Shown here piece after piece: positions 43,325-50,329 of a DNA stretch of 64,000 bases (the first letter of the stretch is position 1; every line of letters starts with the position of its first letter). The notes under the pieces were generated by a model. It had not been told where the DNA came from. It searched no databases and saw only the letters and a program-made list of their open reading frames with translations. This DNA is from Jiangella sp. DSM 45060 (lineage in GTDB: Bacteria > Actinomycetota > Actinomycetes > Jiangellales > Jiangellaceae), in assembly GCF_900105175.1 (NCBI RefSeq), contig NZ_LT629771.1:3348001-3412000 (forward strand), written 5' to 3'. Made by a program: the position numbers and the translations under genes.

Positions 43325-44137
43325 TCAAGAGGTCTCCGCGGCCCACCGCATCCTGCGCGCCGCCGCCTCGGCGAGCCACGGCTCGAGACCGGCGGCCGAC
43401 ACCGTCCTGGCCACCTCGTCCAGCTCGGACGCCCGGCGGGCGCCGTGCTCGCGGACCCGGGAGTGCAGGTAGGCCGACAGCGCGCGCCAGTCCGACGTGT
43501 CCGGCGTGCCGTCCAGCGACCGCAGCACCTCGTCGACGACGCCGTAGTGGCCGGCGGCCACGGTGCACTCGACCACGAGCGATTCCAGGCCCTTGACGAT
43601 CAGGCTGCGCAGCATCTTCACCGCCGCCGCCTGCCCCGGCTCGGCGCCGATGACCCGCAGGTTCATCCCCAGGCCGGCACAACGGCGGCGCAGCTCCTCC
43701 GCCCCGGCGCCGCTGAGCAGCACCGGCACCCGGTGGCCGTGCGCGGGCACCGCCGCCATGACGGCGCCGTCGGCGAACCGGGCGCCGCTCGGCTCGACCG
43801 CCGCGGCCACCCGCCGCTTGGTGTCCGGGCTGGCGGAGTTCCAGTCGGCGTAGACGTGCCCGGGCCGCAACGCACCGGCCAGCACTTCCGCCACCGCCAC
43901 GGCGGACGACCCGCTGGTCAGCCCGATGACGACGTCGGACCGCGCGGCGAGCTCCGCCGGGTCAGCCACCAGCGTGACACCGCCCGCCGCCGCGCGCTCG
44001 CGCACCGTCGCGTCGCCGGCCCGGGCGTCGAACGCGTACAGCCGGGCCGCGGACCCGGACAGGCCGGCGGCGATCGCGCCGGCCGCCTCCCCCAGGCCCA
44101 CGAACCCCAGCCGGACGATGTCGCGCGCGAGTTCCAT
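43325..44137 (-). CDS. NAD(P)-binding beta-hydroxyacid dehydrogenase-like protein (6PGDH N-domain, DUF1932 C-domain)
   Basis: A 270-residue oxidoreductase. The N-terminus LGFVGLGEAAGAIAAGLS is a dinucleotide-binding GxGxxG variant as in 3-hydroxyisobutyrate and tartronate-semialdehyde reductases. The C-terminal helical block AAVKMLRSLIVKGLESLVVECTVAA contains the catalytic-position Lys and matches the DUF1932 domain. AAGGGG supports ATG 44137. It forms its own unit under site 3 and is a good candidate for oxidising or reducing a hydroxy acid in the neighbouring pathway. Confidence 0.88.
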   Translation of the reverse strand: MELARDIVRLGFVGLGEAAGAIAAGLSGSAARLYAFDARAGDATVRERAAAGGVTLVADPAELAARSDVVIGLTSGSSAVAVAEVLAGALRPGHVYADWNSASPDTKRRVAAAVEPSGARFADGAVMAAVPAHGHRVPVLLSGAGAEELRRRCAGLGMNLRVIGAEPGQAAAVKMLRSLIVKGLESLVVECTVAAGHYGVVDEVLRSLDGTPDTSDWRALSAYLHSRVREHGARRASELDEVARTVSAAGLEPWLAEAAARRMRWAAETS

Positions 44138-44175
44138 GGAGCCCCTTCCGCCGGCCGAACGTGGCGGACACCATC

Positions 44176-44191
44176 GCATACCGGCGTACAC
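44176..44191. promoter_or_regulatory. GntR-type operator candidate, site 3
   Basis: GCATACCGGCGTACAC lies 39 bases upstream of the dehydrogenase start and shares GCATACC-n-n-(c)GTA with the other two sites. It also lies 44 bases before the rightward acetyltransferase start. Confidence 0.55.
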
Positions 44192-44234
44192 AAGGGAAGG
44201 CTCGTCCTTGCCGCGCCTGCTGGCTTGCCGGGTT

Positions 44235-44753
44235 GTGACCATTCGGCGTGCCACGCTCGACGACCAGGCGGCGATGCGCGACGTGTGCCTGCGCACGGGC
44301 CACGGCGGCCAGGACGCGACCGGATCCTGGTCGGACGACGGCCTGCGGCCCGACGCCTTTCTCGAACCGTACGTGCGGTACCCGGCCAGCCGGTGCTGGG
44401 TCGTCGACGACGGCGCGGGGACCGCCGCGGCGGCGCGACCGGCAGCCGGGCCAGGCCTGCTCCACGACGCCGGCACCCTCCCCGATCGCATGCTGGACGA
44501 CGCGTCAGCGCCGCTCCCGGCCCACCTGCACGTCGATATGCTCCCCGAGCTCCAGCGACGGGGCCACGGGCGGCGGCTCATGCGAGCGCTCGGGGAATCG
44601 CTGGCGGCCGACGGTGTGCCGGGCGTGCACCTGCGCGTCGGCGACGGCAACCAGGTCGCCGTCGCGTCCTGTCGCCGGCTCGGCTTCGACGAGCGGCACG
44701 ACGACGACGGCTACCTGATGACGATCGCGTCGCAACGCCTCGCCGCGCTCTGA
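44235..44753 (+). CDS. GNAT-family N-acetyltransferase, shortened
   Basis: A 172-residue GNAT protein: VTIRRATLDDQAAMRDVCLRTGHGG (strand 1/helix 1) and the acetyl-CoA loop ELQRRGHGRRLMRALGESL, then VHLRVGDGNQVAVASCRRLGFDE. Related actinobacterial proteins, similar to the acetyltransferase domain of O-GlcNAcase, are about 200 residues and contain a central strand pair. Here the middle (GTAAAARPAAGPGLLHDAG) looks degenerate or deleted, so function may be impaired. The GTG start has no obvious SD. The acceptor substrate is unknown. Confidence 0.75.
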   Translation: MTIRRATLDDQAAMRDVCLRTGHGGQDATGSWSDDGLRPDAFLEPYVRYPASRCWVVDDGAGTAAAARPAAGPGLLHDAGTLPDRMLDDASAPLPAHLHVDMLPELQRRGHGRRLMRALGESLAADGVPGVHLRVGDGNQVAVASCRRLGFDERHDDDGYLMTIASQRLAAL

Positions 44754-44781
44754 TCCCGCCCGGCGCGCCGTCTCATCCCGT

Positions 44782-44835
44782 TCAGCAGCAACCGGAGTCG
44801 CAGCAGTCCGTGGTCTGGTCGTCGCAGCAGTCCAT
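44782..44835 (-). CDS. 17-residue Cys-pair peptide next to arsenic/metal regulator
   Basis: An 18-codon ORF encodes MDCCDDQTTDCCDSGCC: six cysteines in three CC pairs, five Asp residues and no basic residues. Its start follows GGAGGTGATC, a ten-base match to the anti-SD end of 16S rRNA, at ideal spacing, which makes translation very likely despite its size. It lies 36 bases downstream of the 64-residue CC-containing gene and on the same strand, divergent from an ArsR regulator that itself has a CC pair. A metallothionein-like chelator of arsenite or a soft metal, or a leader peptide, are possible roles. I know of no family for it. Confidence 0.55.
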   Translation of the reverse strand: MDCCDDQTTDCCDSGCC

Positions 44836-44871
44836 GGTGATCACCTCCCCTCGGTCAGGCCGGCAGCGCGG

Positions 44872-45066
44872 TCAGGACGGCGCGCAGCAGGCGGCGCCCC
44901 GGGCGGCGGACCGCCCCCTCCAGCCGTCACGCACGCGCGACACGGCGCGGCCCAGGGCACTCACCCGGCAGCAGGTCGCCAACGCGACCAGGCGGGCACG
45001 GGCGGCCTCGGCGATCAGGTCGCGCCGGCGCTCGGCGGCCATCGTCTCGGGCAGGTACGGGTCCAT
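44872..45066 (-). CDS. Small basic protein with two CC pairs
   Basis: A 64-residue protein: MDPYLPETMAAERRRDLIAEAARARLV is helical and Arg-rich, followed by LATCCRVSA and a C-terminal GAACCAPS. ATG at 45066 is chosen for the strong AAGGAGG upstream; a second ATG seven codons earlier lacks one. The N-terminal helix resembles small actinobacterial proteins of unknown function. The paired cysteines echo the neighbouring peptide and the N-terminal CC of the divergent ArsR, which suggests metalloid binding. No enzyme fold is visible. Confidence 0.6.
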   Translation of the reverse strand: MDPYLPETMAAERRRDLIAEAARARLVALATCCRVSALGRAVSRVRDGWRGRSAARGAACCAPS

Positions 45067-45090
45067 GACGCCTCCTTGTTTCGACATTCA

Positions 45091-45110
45091 TCTAATCACT
45101 GATTCGAAGA
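45091..45110. promoter_or_regulatory. ArsR/SmtB operator candidate
   Basis: AATCACTGATT (45094-45104) is a perfect 5-1-5 inverted repeat inside an AT-rich stretch, with outer ATCT/AGAT bases. It lies in the 85-bp gap between the small Cys protein genes and the divergent ArsR gene, the usual location of an autoregulatory ArsR site. Confidence 0.5.
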
Positions 45111-45151
45111 TTTTGGAAATAGCCGACGGTCCCGGGTAGCCTGGAGCCACC

Positions 45152-45517
45152 ATGACCAGCCCCACCATCAGTCCCGTCGCACCGGGGAACGCCCGCACCC
45201 TCCCGGTGCTGACCGACTGCTGCACGCCCAGCTCCGCCGTGAGCGACGACGACGCGTCGCTGCTCGCCGGTATGTTCAAGGCGCTGGCCGACCCAGCCCG
45301 GGTGAAGATCCTGTCGATGCTGCTCAACGCCGACGAGGTCTGCGCCTGCGACTTCTCGGCGAGCATCGGCAAGACGGCGGCCACCACCAGCCACCACCTG
45401 AAGCTGCTGCGCGACGCCGGACTGATCACCGGCGACCGCCGCGGCACCTGGGTCTACTACCGGGTCATCCCGGAGCGCCTCGCCGCCATCCGCGACGCCC
45501 TGTCGCTGGGCCGGTGA
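45152..45517 (+). CDS. ArsR/SmtB-family metalloregulator with CC and CxC motifs
   Basis: A 121-residue winged-helix repressor. After an extended N-terminus containing Cys23-Cys24 come FKALADPARVKILSMLL and EVCACDF (Cys64, Cys66), the ELCVCDL-type metal motif at the start of the DNA-recognition region. TSHHLKLLRDAGLI then gives the recognition helix. N-terminal Cys plus CxC resembles CadC/As(III)-type thiolate sites, so it should respond to arsenite, antimonite or Cd/Pb. It faces the two Cys-pair genes across the AATCACTGATT repeat. Confidence 0.9.
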   Translation: MTSPTISPVAPGNARTLPVLTDCCTPSSAVSDDDASLLAGMFKALADPARVKILSMLLNADEVCACDFSASIGKTAATTSHHLKLLRDAGLITGDRRGTWVYYRVIPERLAAIRDALSLGR

Positions 45518-45521
45518 AGCG

Positions 45522-45971
45522 CTAGTCCGGCTGGACGTAGAGAGGTCGCCTCCACGGCGCTTGCTCTGGGTGTTCGTACCGTTCCCAACCGAGGGATGCC
45601 CAGAACCCGTCAGCTTCCTCACTGAATGCCACCAGGCGACGGCTTGGGTTGGCAGCTGACAGAAGCGCGATCACCTGGGTGCCGACACCCTTGCCGCGAT
45701 GGGCGGGCGCAACTTCGATGAACTGGATCTCCAACGCGATGGCACCAAGCCTTGACGCACCGAACTCGTGCGCGAAGTCGGCCCGGTCGTCGAGTTCGAC
45801 GCGGGCGACCTCGACACCATTCAGTCGCACTTCAAGGTAGGTCGCACCGTCATCGAAGAGCCGCGGCTCGTTCCACCAGCGCTTATTGAAGTGCTCACTC
45901 TGCTCGAACCGCTGCCAGACGTAACGGCTCTCGCTGGACAGTCGCTTCTTCTCAATCAGCTCAAGGTCCAT
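45522..45971 (-). CDS. GNAT-family N-acetyltransferase, atypical base composition
   Basis: A 149-residue acetyltransferase. IQFIEVAPAHRGKGVGTQVIALLSA is the acetyl-CoA-binding motif A, and FWASLGWERYEHPEQAPWRRPLYV the C-terminal strand. Its GC content, by eye near 60%, is far below its neighbours, and codons such as agc, ctt and aag are frequent, which suggests recent acquisition. It starts 7 bases after the stop of the ArsR gene on the same strand and may be carried on its transcript. Substrate unknown. Confidence 0.85.
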   Translation of the reverse strand: MDLELIEKKRLSSESRYVWQRFEQSEHFNKRWWNEPRLFDDGATYLEVRLNGVEVARVELDDRADFAHEFGASRLGAIALEIQFIEVAPAHRGKGVGTQVIALLSAANPSRRLVAFSEEADGFWASLGWERYEHPEQAPWRRPLYVQPD

Positions 45972-45978
45972 GACAGGC

Positions 45979-46323
45979 TCAGCAGCAGACCCTGAGGTAG
46001 TTCTGCAGGTCCTCGAGCGCGCGGGCCATGCCGTCCTTGTCGGCGCGGTAGTAGACGGCCTTGCCGTCACGGCGGGAGGTGACGATGCCACCGCGGCGCA
46101 TCAGCTGCAGCTGCTGCGACGCGGTCGACTGGCCGATGCCGGCCTGTTCGGCGATCTCGTTCACCGACAGCTCGGCGCCGCGCGCGAACAGCAGCATGAT
46201 CTTCTGCCGGGCCGGACTGGCCAGCGCCTTGAGGAACTCGTGCGTGGCATCGCTCAGCTCGACCAGGTCATCGGTCACCAGCGGCAACGACCGGCGCTCC
46301 CCCGCCTGCACGACATCGTCCAC
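45979..46323 (-). CDS. ArsR-family regulator with C-terminal Cys pair
   Basis: A 114-residue winged-helix protein: FLKALASPARQKIMLLFARGAELSVNEIA, then GIGQSTASQQLQLMRRGGIV (recognition helix) and VYYRADKDG. It lacks CxC in the DNA-binding region and instead ends RVCC, a C-terminal thiolate pair like that used by some actinobacterial As(III) sensors. GTG at 46323 follows TATGCT (46330-46335, reverse strand) by about six bases, so the mRNA may be leaderless. It is divergent from the ArsO-like gene across a long inverted repeat. Confidence 0.9.
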   Translation of the reverse strand: MDDVVQAGERRSLPLVTDDLVELSDATHEFLKALASPARQKIMLLFARGAELSVNEIAEQAGIGQSTASQQLQLMRRGGIVTSRRDGKAVYYRADKDGMARALEDLQNYLRVCC

Positions 46324-46337
46324 ACGTCGAGCATACG

Positions 46338-46381
46338 CAACGTATCGTCATTTTGACATATCGCGATTCGACGATACGTTG
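46338..46381. promoter_or_regulatory. Long inverted-repeat operator over divergent ars promoters
   Basis: CAACGTATCGTC (46338-46349) and GACGATACGTTG (46370-46381) are a perfect 12-bp inverted repeat with a 20-bp spacer. The spacer contains TTGACA (46353-46358) and the 8-bp palindrome ATCGCGAT (46360-46367). TTGACA is 16 bp from TACGTT (46375-46380), whose start point would fall on the GTG at 46387. Repressor binding to the arms would cover the whole promoter. Confidence 0.75.
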
Positions 46382-46386
46382 TCGTC

Positions 46387-47463
46387 GTGACCCCAACACA
46401 TCCTGTGATCGTCGTCGGCGCCGGCCAGTCCGGGCTCGCCGCGGCCCGCGCCGCTCGCGACGCCGGCCTGCACCCCGTCGTCCTGGAGGCCGGTGACCGC
46501 CCGGCCGGTTCCTGGCCGCACTACTACGACAGCCTGCGGGCATTCTCCCCCGCCCGCTACAGCGCCATGCCGGGCTTCCCGCTGGACGGCGACCCCGACC
46601 GCTACCCCACCCGCGACGAGGTCGCCGACTATCTCGACCGGTACGCGCAACACCTCGGCGTCGACATCCGCACCCGCACTCGGGTGACGACCGTCGAGGC
46701 CGACGGCCCGGGGTTCGTCGTGCACACCGCCGGCGGCGACGCCCTGCCGGCCGCGGGCGTCGTCGCGGCGTCCGGGTCGTTCGGCAACCCCACCATTCCG
46801 GACCTGCCCGGACGCAAGACGTTCACCGGCGAGCTGCGCCACGTCGCGGACTACCGCAACCCGGCCCCGTACGCGGGCCGACGGATCGTCGTGGTCGGCG
46901 GCGGCAACTCCGGCGTCCAGATCGCCGACGAGCTCGCCGGCGTCGCCGACCTCACCCTCGCCACGCTCGCGCCCATCTCGTTCCTCCCGCAGACGATCCG
47001 CGGCCGCGACCTGCACCACTGGCTGGAGGTCACCCATTTCGACCACCTGCCCGCGGCCTGGCTGCGCCACCTCGTGCGCAAGCCGCTGGTGCTCGATACC
47101 GGCCGCTACCGCGACGGCATCGAGTCCGGCCGCATCGACCGCCGCGCGATGTTCACCGCCTTCGACGGCGACGGCGTCGTGTGGGCGGACGGCGAGCGCG
47201 AGCACGTCGACGCCGTCATCTTCGCCACCGGTTACCGGCCGGCCGTCGGCTACCTCCGCTCCCTCGGCGCGCTGGACGAGCACGGCCTGCCGCTGCATGC
47301 CGAGGGCATCTCGACGACGCACCCGGGCCTGGTCTACCTGGGCCTGGAGTTCCAGCGCTCGTTCTCGTCCAACACCGTGCGCGGCGTCGGCCGCGACGCC
47401 GACCATGTCGTGCGGCCGCTGGCCGCCCACGTCCAGCAGGCACACGCGATCATCGGCCTGTGA
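46387..47463 (+). CDS. Flavin-containing monooxygenase, ArsO-like
   Basis: A 358-residue protein with the FAD motif VIVVGAGQSGLAAARAA, the NADPH motif IVVVGGGNSGVQIADEL and FATGYRP near the C-terminus. It belongs to the flavin monooxygenase/ArsO group, a family found in ars operons with an unestablished reaction (possibly oxidation of arsenicals). The GTG start lies at the predicted transcription start, implying a leaderless mRNA. Its stop overlaps the MFS gene as GTGA, so oxidation and export are coupled. A general FMO is the alternative. Confidence 0.85.
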   Translation: MTPTHPVIVVGAGQSGLAAARAARDAGLHPVVLEAGDRPAGSWPHYYDSLRAFSPARYSAMPGFPLDGDPDRYPTRDEVADYLDRYAQHLGVDIRTRTRVTTVEADGPGFVVHTAGGDALPAAGVVAASGSFGNPTIPDLPGRKTFTGELRHVADYRNPAPYAGRRIVVVGGGNSGVQIADELAGVADLTLATLAPISFLPQTIRGRDLHHWLEVTHFDHLPAAWLRHLVRKPLVLDTGRYRDGIESGRIDRRAMFTAFDGDGVVWADGEREHVDAVIFATGYRPAVGYLRSLGALDEHGLPLHAEGISTTHPGLVYLGLEFQRSFSSNTVRGVGRDADHVVRPLAAHVQQAHAIIGL

Positions 47464-48716
47464 GACCAGCCCGCCCGCCCGGGGACCCGCGCAGCGCCCA
47501 GCGCGCCGGTCCCCGCGGCGTGCTGGCCGCGCTGTGCCTGACCCAGATCGTCGGCTGGGGCGTGCTGTACTACTCGTTCCCGGTCGCGCTGCCGGCCATC
47601 ACCGCGGACACCGGCTGGTCCGAGTCGTCCACGACCGCGGCCTTCTCCGCCGCGCTCGTGGTCGCGGCCGTCGCCGGCATCGCCGTCGGCCGGATCATCG
47701 ACCGGCACGGCCCGCGCTGGGTGATGACGCTCGGGTCGGTCGTCGGTGTCGCGGCGACCCTCGGCGTCGCCGCCGCGCCGGGCATCGGCTGGTTCGCGGC
47801 CGCCTGGGTGGTCGCCGGGCTCGCCCAGGCCGCCACGCTGTACGCGGCCGCGTTCACCGCGCTGACCCGCTGGTACGGGCCCGCGCGGATCCGCGCGCTG
47901 ACCGTCCTGACGCTGGTCGCCGGTCTCTCCAGTACCATCTTCGCCCCGGCCACCGCGGCCCTTCTCGACCACGCCGGCTGGCGGCAGACCTACGTCGCGC
48001 TGGCCGTGCTGCTGGCCGTCACCACCGTCCCCGGCCACGCCCTCGGTCTCGCCGCACCCTGGCCCGCACACGAGCACGCGACCCATCCACGACCACGCGA
48101 CGGCCACGTCCGCGCGGTGGCCACCAGCCCGGCGTTCGTCTGCCTCACGGCCGCCTCGGCGCTGACCGCCTTCGCGATGTTCGCCGCGACGATCCACCTC
48201 ATCCCGCTGCTCACCGGCCGCGGGCTGTCCATGACGCTGGCCGCCTGGGCGCTCGGCCTGTCCGGCGCCGGGCAACTGCTCGGCCGCGTCGGCTACGCCC
48301 CGCTGTCGCGTCGCACCACCCCACGGTTCCGGTCCGTCCTCATCCTGGCCGCCGTCGCCGCCGCCATCGCCGTCACCGGTCTGCTCCCCGGACCGGCCGC
48401 GGCCCTCGTCGCCGCCAGCATCGTCCTCGGCATCGCCCGCGGCGCCTTCACGCTGTTGCAGTCGACCGCCGTCAGCGACCGCTGGGGCATCACCGGTTTC
48501 GGCGCCCTCTACGGCATCCTCAACGCGCCCACCACCGTCGCCATGGCCGTCGCGCCCTGGGCCGGCAGCGCCATCGCCTCCGCCGTCGGCTCGCACCCGG
48601 CGATGTTCGCCGTCCTCACCGCCATCGCCGGCGCGGCCGCCGTCGTGGCGCTCGGCACCGAGCCGGGCCGGCGACGTGGACGGGGCCGCGCCACGGTGGC
48701 AGGGTGCGACCCATGA
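47460..48716 (+). CDS. MFS transporter (candidate arsenical exporter)
   Basis: A 418-residue major-facilitator protein with 12 hydrophobic segments. VGWGVLYYSFPVALPAI is helix 1, GRIIDRHGPRW the loop 2-3 motif, and SRRTTPRFR the cytoplasmic loop in the second half. Its position in an ArsR-controlled operon directly after an ArsO-like gene suggests efflux of arsenite or an organoarsenical, comparable to ArsK/ArsJ-type MFS exporters. The family assignment is sure; the substrate is inference. Start GTG overlaps the ArsO-like stop and its own stop overlaps the next ATG. Confidence 0.88.
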   Translation: MRPARPPGDPRSAQRAGPRGVLAALCLTQIVGWGVLYYSFPVALPAITADTGWSESSTTAAFSAALVVAAVAGIAVGRIIDRHGPRWVMTLGSVVGVAATLGVAAAPGIGWFAAAWVVAGLAQAATLYAAAFTALTRWYGPARIRALTVLTLVAGLSSTIFAPATAALLDHAGWRQTYVALAVLLAVTTVPGHALGLAAPWPAHEHATHPRPRDGHVRAVATSPAFVCLTAASALTAFAMFAATIHLIPLLTGRGLSMTLAAWALGLSGAGQLLGRVGYAPLSRRTTPRFRSVLILAAVAAAIAVTGLLPGPAAALVAASIVLGIARGAFTLLQSTAVSDRWGITGFGALYGILNAPTTVAMAVAPWAGSAIASAVGSHPAMFAVLTAIAGAAAVVALGTEPGRRRGRGRATVAGCDP

Positions 48717-50329
48717 CGGGTGCGCGTGACGACGGCGTCCTGGACGTCCTCGTCGTCGGCGCCGGGCCCACGGGGCTCGCGCTGGCCGCCGAACTGCGGC
48801 GGTACGGCGTGCGCTTCCGGCTCGTCGACCGCGCGCCGGACCGCGTGCACGAGTCGCGCGCGTTGGCCATCCAGCCGCGCACGCTGGAGGTGCTGGCCGG
48901 GCTCGGCGTGACCGGCCGACTCGTCGAGCACGGCAACCGCACCGTCCAGCTCCGTCTGCACACCGGACGCCGCACCGTCTCGATGCCACTGTTCGACATC
49001 GGCCTCGACGACACCGTCTACCCGTATCTGCTGTTCCTCGCGCAGGCCGAGACCGAGCGCGTCCTCGTCGAGCACCTCGCCCGGCACGGTGTCCGGCCCG
49101 AGCGGGGCACCGAGCTCGTCGGGCTGGAGCAGGATGCCGACGGCGTCACCTGCCGGCTGCGCGTCGCCGGCTCGGGCGAGGAGACCGTCACCGCCCGGTA
49201 CGTCGTCGGCTGCGACGGCGCGCACAGCGCCGTCCGCCGGTGGGCCGGCATCGACTTCGAGGGACTCGCCTACCCGCAGACGTTCGTGCTGGCCGACCTC
49301 GAGGCCGACGGCATCGAGCCCGGCGCGGCCCACGCCTTCCTCGGCGGCAACGGCTTGTCGTTCTTCTTCCCGCTCCAGACCCCGGCCTCGTGGCGGCTCC
49401 TGGCCATGCGCCCGCCCGGCGGGCCGGCACCCACCGGCCGCCGGGTCGAGCTGAGCGAGCTGCAGACCCTTGCCGATGCGGCCACCGCGTCGACGGTGCG
49501 GCTGCACGACTCCGTCTGGGCCACCGACTTCCGCATCGCCAACCGCGGCGCCACCCGGTACCGGTCCAGGCGGGTCCTCCTGGCCGGCGACGCCGCCCAC
49601 ATCCACAGCCCGGCCGGTGCGCAAGGCATGAACACCGGCATCCAGGACTCCGTCAACCTCGGCTGGAAGCTCGGCCTCGTCGTCACCGGCCGCGGCGCCC
49701 CGGCGCTGCTGGACACCTACGAGGCCGAGCGCGCGCCGGTCGGACGCCGGGTCCTGCGCTTCACCGACCGCGCCTTCACCATCGGCACGTCGTCGAACCC
49801 GCTGATCCGGGCCGCCCGCGGCCACGTCGTTCCCGCTGTCCTGCCGCTGGCGACCCGGTTCCGGCGGGTCCGCGGCTACGGCTTCCGCACGCTCGCCCAG
49901 CTCGCGATCCGGTACCGGCACAGCCCGCTGTCGGCGGGCGACCGTCGCCGGTCCGGCCGCGGCCCTCGACCGGGTGACCGGCTCCCCGACGCCCCCGTCA
50001 CCCATGGCGGCCGGGCGACGACGCTGCACGCCGCCCTCGGAGGCCCCGGCTTCCACCTGCTGCTGTGCAGCCCGGGCGGCGTCTGGCCCGCACCTGCCGG
50101 CGCGGACCTCGCGGCCGCCCACCCGGGCCTCGTCACCGTCCACCGCCTCAGCCGCGGCGGCGGGCCGGACGTCCTGGTCGACCACACCGGCCGCGCCGGG
50201 CGGCTACTCGGCCTCGGCGGCGATGCGGTCCACCTGCTCATCCGGCCCGACGGCCACCTCGCCCGGCGCGGCGACACCGACCTCACCGCCGTCCGCGACG
50301 ACCTCGCCCGCTGGCTGCCGACGACCTAG
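48713..50329 (+). CDS. FAD-dependent aromatic hydroxylase (PheA/TfdB-like)
   Basis: A 538-residue class A flavoprotein monooxygenase: GAGPTGLALAAELRRYG (FAD), ESRALAIQPRTLEVL, GCDGAHSAVRRWAG (DG motif for NADPH and FAD), and VLLAGDAAHIHSPAGAQGMNTGIQDSVNLGWKL (GD motif). A C-terminal thioredoxin-like domain (about residues 430-538) is typical of phenol hydroxylases. It hydroxylates aromatic rings using O2 and NADPH. ATGA overlap with the MFS gene makes it the third gene of the ArsR-controlled operon. Aromatic arsenicals are a speculative substrate; phenols or antibiotics are equally possible. Confidence 0.9.
   Translation: MTGARDDGVLDVLVVGAGPTGLALAAELRRYGVRFRLVDRAPDRVHESRALAIQPRTLEVLAGLGVTGRLVEHGNRTVQLRLHTGRRTVSMPLFDIGLDDTVYPYLLFLAQAETERVLVEHLARHGVRPERGTELVGLEQDADGVTCRLRVAGSGEETVTARYVVGCDGAHSAVRRWAGIDFEGLAYPQTFVLADLEADGIEPGAAHAFLGGNGLSFFFPLQTPASWRLLAMRPPGGPAPTGRRVELSELQTLADAATASTVRLHDSVWATDFRIANRGATRYRSRRVLLAGDAAHIHSPAGAQGMNTGIQDSVNLGWKLGLVVTGRGAPALLDTYEAERAPVGRRVLRFTDRAFTIGTSSNPLIRAARGHVVPAVLPLATRFRRVRGYGFRTLAQLAIRYRHSPLSAGDRRRSGRGPRPGDRLPDAPVTHGGRATTLHAALGGPGFHLLLCSPGGVWPAPAGADLAAAHPGLVTVHRLSRGGGPDVLVDHTGRAGRLLGLGGDAVHLLIRPDGHLARRGDTDLTAVRDDLARWLPTT

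Noticed and set aside
46331-46346. GCATACGCAACGTATC near the ArsR gene as a fourth GntR operator
   Set aside because: The half-site spacing is 11 instead of 10 bases, and the bases belong to the long ArsR inverted repeat and the ArsR -10 region.
47297-50329. A 1010-residue plus-strand frame ending with the aromatic hydroxylase
   Set aside because: The N-terminal half overlaps the ArsO-like and MFS genes out of frame and is Arg/Pro/Ala-rich noise; the hydroxylase starts at the ATGA overlap at 48713.
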